This document shows, one piece after another, positions 61,440-64,000 of a DNA stretch of 64,000 bases (position 1 is the stretch's first letter; each line of letters begins with the position of its first letter). A model generated the notes under the pieces. It ran no database searches. It saw only the letters and a list, made by a program, of their open reading frames with translations, and was not told the origin of the DNA. Location: the NCBI RefSeq assembly GCF_002811765.1, contig NZ_NPDR01000011.1, positions 1 through 64,000 on the forward strand, written 5' to 3'. This DNA is from Leptospira saintgironsiae (GTDB taxonomy: Bacteria; Spirochaetota; Leptospiria; Leptospirales; Leptospiraceae). The position numbers and the translations under genes were made by a program.

Positions 61440-63733
61440 ACCTCCAAACTGCCAAGGGATATTTGTTCGACGTTTATCATGCGGAGGACATGGTATATCT
61501 TTGGCTAAAAAATGAAGAAGGTGAATCCCTTCTCTTCTTGGATAAATTTAATCCGATCATTTACGCAAGAGGAGAATCTGATCTACTTAAAAAATTAGTA
61601 AAACGTCTTTTCGAGTTAGATGCAATTGTTGATATTCCTGTTTACGAAAACAGAAATCTATTCTATGAAAATAAAACTGTCCCAGTATTAAAAATCATAA
61701 TCACCAGACCTTCTATCCTACCTAAGATCAGCCGTAAATTATTCGCTCTATATGGAAAATTCGAGATCTATCATTCTGATCTGGATCTTCCTACTAGTTA
61801 TATGTTCCAGAAAGGCCTATTTCCATTATGTAAAATGGAGATTGATTATACAGAGGATCCAGGAGCAAAAAGGATCGTAAATGTTAGAACCAAAGATTCT
61901 CCAAAGGAAATGGATTATGAGGTTCCCAAATTCAAGATCATGTATTTGGATCTTCAAAAAAGCCATAGGATCAATATAGAAAATAATCCTTTAATAGTTC
62001 GAACAGACACTGATTACCATGAACTATCTGGAACAAATCCCAGAAGATTATTAGAAAAACTAGATATACTTTTAAGAGAAGAAGATCCAGACATTCTTCT
62101 CACAAGATATGGAGATCAGGTCATTCTACCCTATCTATTTTACCAATCTCAAAGACATGGATTTTTACCTGCGTTAGACAGGGACAGGACTACTCCGATC
62201 CGAAGGAATATCAGCACAAAGGGAACCAGCTACTTTACTTATGGAAATATTGTATTTCGTGCACCTTCATATCCTTTATTTGGAAGATGGCATATAGATT
62301 CTAAAAACAGTTTCGTATATAAGGAAGCGGATCTAATGGGAGTCTTGGAACTCGCAAGACTCTCCAGACTTCCTATGCAGAAGATGGCAAGAGCATCCAC
62401 AGGAAAGGCACTCACTTATATAGAAACTGACGTTGCATTAAGAAGAGGTTACTTAGTTCCTTGGCAAAAAAGCGCGGTAGAAGCCCCTAAAACAGCTCTC
62501 CAATTACTTGAGGCAGACAAAGGAGGTTTAGTTTTCCAACCAGATGTTAGCCATGGAAAAACAGCGGAGAATGTCGCACAATTGGATTTTGCTCAGATGT
62601 ATCCCAGCATCATGGCAATGCATAATATTTCTCCTGAATGCGTGAACTGCCTATGCTGTGTAAACGACGATACAGTTCCAAAAGCTCCAGATATAGGATA
62701 TCGTATATGCGATAAACGTAAAGGAGTCGTTTCAGAAGCTTTAGAACATGTGTTGGAAAGAAGGGCTTACTATAAACAACAATCCAAAATTGTATCCGGA
62801 AAACTCTTGGAAGACTACCAAGCAAAACAAGCTAGTTTAAAATGGATGTTAGTTACTTCTTTTGGATATTTGGGTTATAGAAATGCAAAATTCGGAAGAT
62901 TAGAAAGCCACGAAAGTGTAAACGCATTCGGAAGACAAAAACTTCTAATCGCAAAAGAAACTGCGGAAGAATTCGGTTATGAATTCGTTCATGCAATCAC
63001 TGACAGTATATTTATCAAACACGATGACTCTTCTCCACTAAGCGAATCCGAATTGGATTCTTTATGTTTAGAAATACAAAAGCGGACCGGCATTAAAATG
63101 GAAGTAGATGGAGTTTACACTTGGTTACTTTTTCCTCCTTCCAGCCAAGATTCCGAAATGCCTGTTGCAAATAGATACATGGGAAGATTCCAATCTGGAA
63201 AATTAAAGTGCAGAGGGATAGGAGCCAGAAGAAAGGACCTACCCAATTTTATCACAAGTGCTCAACATGAAATGTTGGAATGGATGAAAACCAAGGTCAC
63301 TATCCAAGATCTAAAAAACTCTGAATCCGAAATTTTATCCATCTATCATAAATACGATTCTATCATCCGACAAAATCATATTCCCCCTGAAGATCTTCTA
63401 CTTCTCAAATCCAGTTCCAAAGAATTGGAAGAATATGAAGTAATGGGAGCTACAGCACTTTCTATGATGAAACTTAAGGATTTTGGAATGGATGTGCAGG
63501 CAGGAGAAAAAATAAAATATCTAGTATTAAATCAAAAGTCAAAATCGAAAGACAGAAGATACATGCCGGAGGAAGAACTACAACTCCATCCGAACAAGAT
63601 CAAAAGAACAAGTTTCGACAAAGAATATTATAGAAAAATGTTAGTTGGGGTTTTTAGAGAAGTTTGGGCAGAATTTGCATCCTTCAAGGATTTTGATTCT
63701 CTTATAGATCCTCAGGGAAGGTTCGATTTTTAG
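61436..63733 (+). CDS. polB: Family-B DNA polymerase with a disabled exonuclease I site
   Basis: The 765-residue protein has the B-family order. Polymerase motif A is LDFAQMYPSI (383-392, Asp384), motif B LKWMLVTSFGYLGYRN (468-483), and motif C AITDSIFI (520-527, Asp523), where the usual YGDTDS has lost its first Asp. In the N-terminal exonuclease region, where DxE is expected, YLDLQKSHR (170-178) keeps Asp172 but has Gln174. Proofreading is thus probably absent, while polymerase chemistry may persist. B-family polymerases like this are uncommon in bacteria. It overlaps the small gene by four bases, and a PilZ gene converges two bases after. Confidence 0.88.
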   Translation: MNLQTAKGYLFDVYHAEDMVYLWLKNEEGESLLFLDKFNPIIYARGESDLLKKLVKRLFELDAIVDIPVYENRNLFYENKTVPVLKIIITRPSILPKISRKLFALYGKFEIYHSDLDLPTSYMFQKGLFPLCKMEIDYTEDPGAKRIVNVRTKDSPKEMDYEVPKFKIMYLDLQKSHRINIENNPLIVRTDTDYHELSGTNPRRLLEKLDILLREEDPDILLTRYGDQVILPYLFYQSQRHGFLPALDRDRTTPIRRNISTKGTSYFTYGNIVFRAPSYPLFGRWHIDSKNSFVYKEADLMGVLELARLSRLPMQKMARASTGKALTYIETDVALRRGYLVPWQKSAVEAPKTALQLLEADKGGLVFQPDVSHGKTAENVAQLDFAQMYPSIMAMHNISPECVNCLCCVNDDTVPKAPDIGYRICDKRKGVVSEALEHVLERRAYYKQQSKIVSGKLLEDYQAKQASLKWMLVTSFGYLGYRNAKFGRLESHESVNAFGRQKLLIAKETAEEFGYEFVHAITDSIFIKHDDSSPLSESELDSLCLEIQKRTGIKMEVDGVYTWLLFPPSSQDSEMPVANRYMGRFQSGKLKCRGIGARRKDLPNFITSAQHEMLEWMKTKVTIQDLKNSESEILSIYHKYDSIIRQNHIPPEDLLLLKSSSKELEEYEVMGATALSMMKLKDFGMDVQAGEKIKYLVLNQKSKSKDRRYMPEEELQLHPNKIKRTSFDKEYYRKMLVGVFREVWAEFASFKDFDSLIDPQGRFDF

Positions 63734-63734
63734 A

Positions 63735-64000
63735 TTAAAGTGCACCCTTTTGCATCAATTCTAAATTTTTAATATATCTGTCTCTTTCTCCAGGATGATC
63801 TGATTTACTCTTAAATTCCAAACCTAAAATCAAATTTCCATCCTCGTCCTTTCCCCACCAACGGATCGCAGCAGACACAGTCAATGGAGCCTGCATTTTG
63901 AATAAAACATCTAATATAAAGCCCTCTTGTTTAGGCAAAGAATCAATAAGATTTGGATCATGTATCTTCACCTTAATTCCTCTGGGAGAAGCATCTAAGA
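63735..64000 (-). CDS. PilZ-domain protein, partial at the window edge
   Basis: The coding frame runs off the right edge, so only the C-terminal 88 residues or so are seen. The visible start, LDASPRGIKVKI, fits the PilZ D/NxSxxG motif, and AIRWWGKDEDGNLILGLEF matches the second PilZ strand set; together they bind cyclic di-GMP. The N-terminal RxxxR motif would lie beyond the window. A GTG at 63971 is not taken as the start. It is convergent with the polymerase gene. Confidence 0.7.
   Translation of the reverse strand, partial: LDASPRGIKVKIHDPNLIDSLPKQEGFILDVLFKMQAPLTVSAAIRWWGKDEDGNLILGLEFKSKSDHPGERDRYIKNLELMQKGAL

Overview
The window looks like a chromosomal segment of a Leptospira-like spirochaete. 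The grounds are moderate G+C with frequent TTG and GTG starts, many lipoproteins with loose spirochaetal lipoboxes, a 2-oxoglutarate dehydrogenase set, a complete mreBCD-PBP2-rodA rod-shape operon, and abundant two-component and SpoIIE-type signalling. The base composition would fit the intermediate (P2) Leptospira clade, but that placement is an inference. No rRNA, tRNA, CRISPR array, insertion sequence or prophage was found.

Layout. 1-1029 is non-coding, with a stem-loop-rich stretch at about 440-961. 1030-6529 holds an amino-acid permease with a small membrane partner, then an AraC-type membrane regulator, a fatty-acid desaturase and an HHxxxDG acyltransferase. 6672-8815 holds crotonase and acyl-CoA dehydrogenase genes. 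8812-17579 is a mixed block: GH18 lipoprotein, AraC regulator, VOC protein, Bcp peroxiredoxin, PepA, matrixin-like lipoprotein, lytic transglycosylase, ferredoxin-MBL fusion and amino-acid-type binding protein. 17738-19926 holds a lipoprotein followed by a Spy/CnrX-like protein, an ECF sigma factor and a one-TM presumed anti-sigma factor. 19960-25872 holds acetoacetyl-CoA synthetase, a QueD-like protein, a DUF1858 protein and unrecognised genes. 25936-32074 is the rod operon, and Ppx/GppA is divergent from it. 34494-40932 is a signalling block: SpoIIE phosphatase, hybrid kinase, single-domain response regulator, and a PAS kinase broken by a -1 frameshift at its H-box. 41092-46964 is sucB-lpd-sucA plus a DUF6941-like gene. 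47106-50512 encodes PBP1A and an MBL hydrolase. 50610-52936 encodes a pseudo-rhomboid, an outer-membrane barrel and an SGNH lipoprotein. 53194-59760 holds lplA, glyA, a large unknown protein, acyltransferase-3, an orphan DUF5706 (Pycsar-effector-like) protein and a truncated cupin.

The best candidate for an undescribed system is at 60539-63733. Three overlapping genes encode a RecA-fold protein with degraded Walker motifs, an 86-residue helical protein, and a family-B DNA polymerase that keeps the key polymerase aspartates but has lost the exonuclease I acidic pair. The layout resembles the ImuA-ImuB-DnaE2 mutasome but is built on a B-family polymerase, so a translesion or repair role is proposed.

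Functional links: LplA and the OGDH complex both concern lipoylation. MreBCD, PBP2, RodA, PBP1A and the lytic transglycosylase all concern the cell wall. AacS, crotonase and acyl-CoA dehydrogenase fit acyl-CoA metabolism. Several genes end in compact hairpins that include the stop codon.
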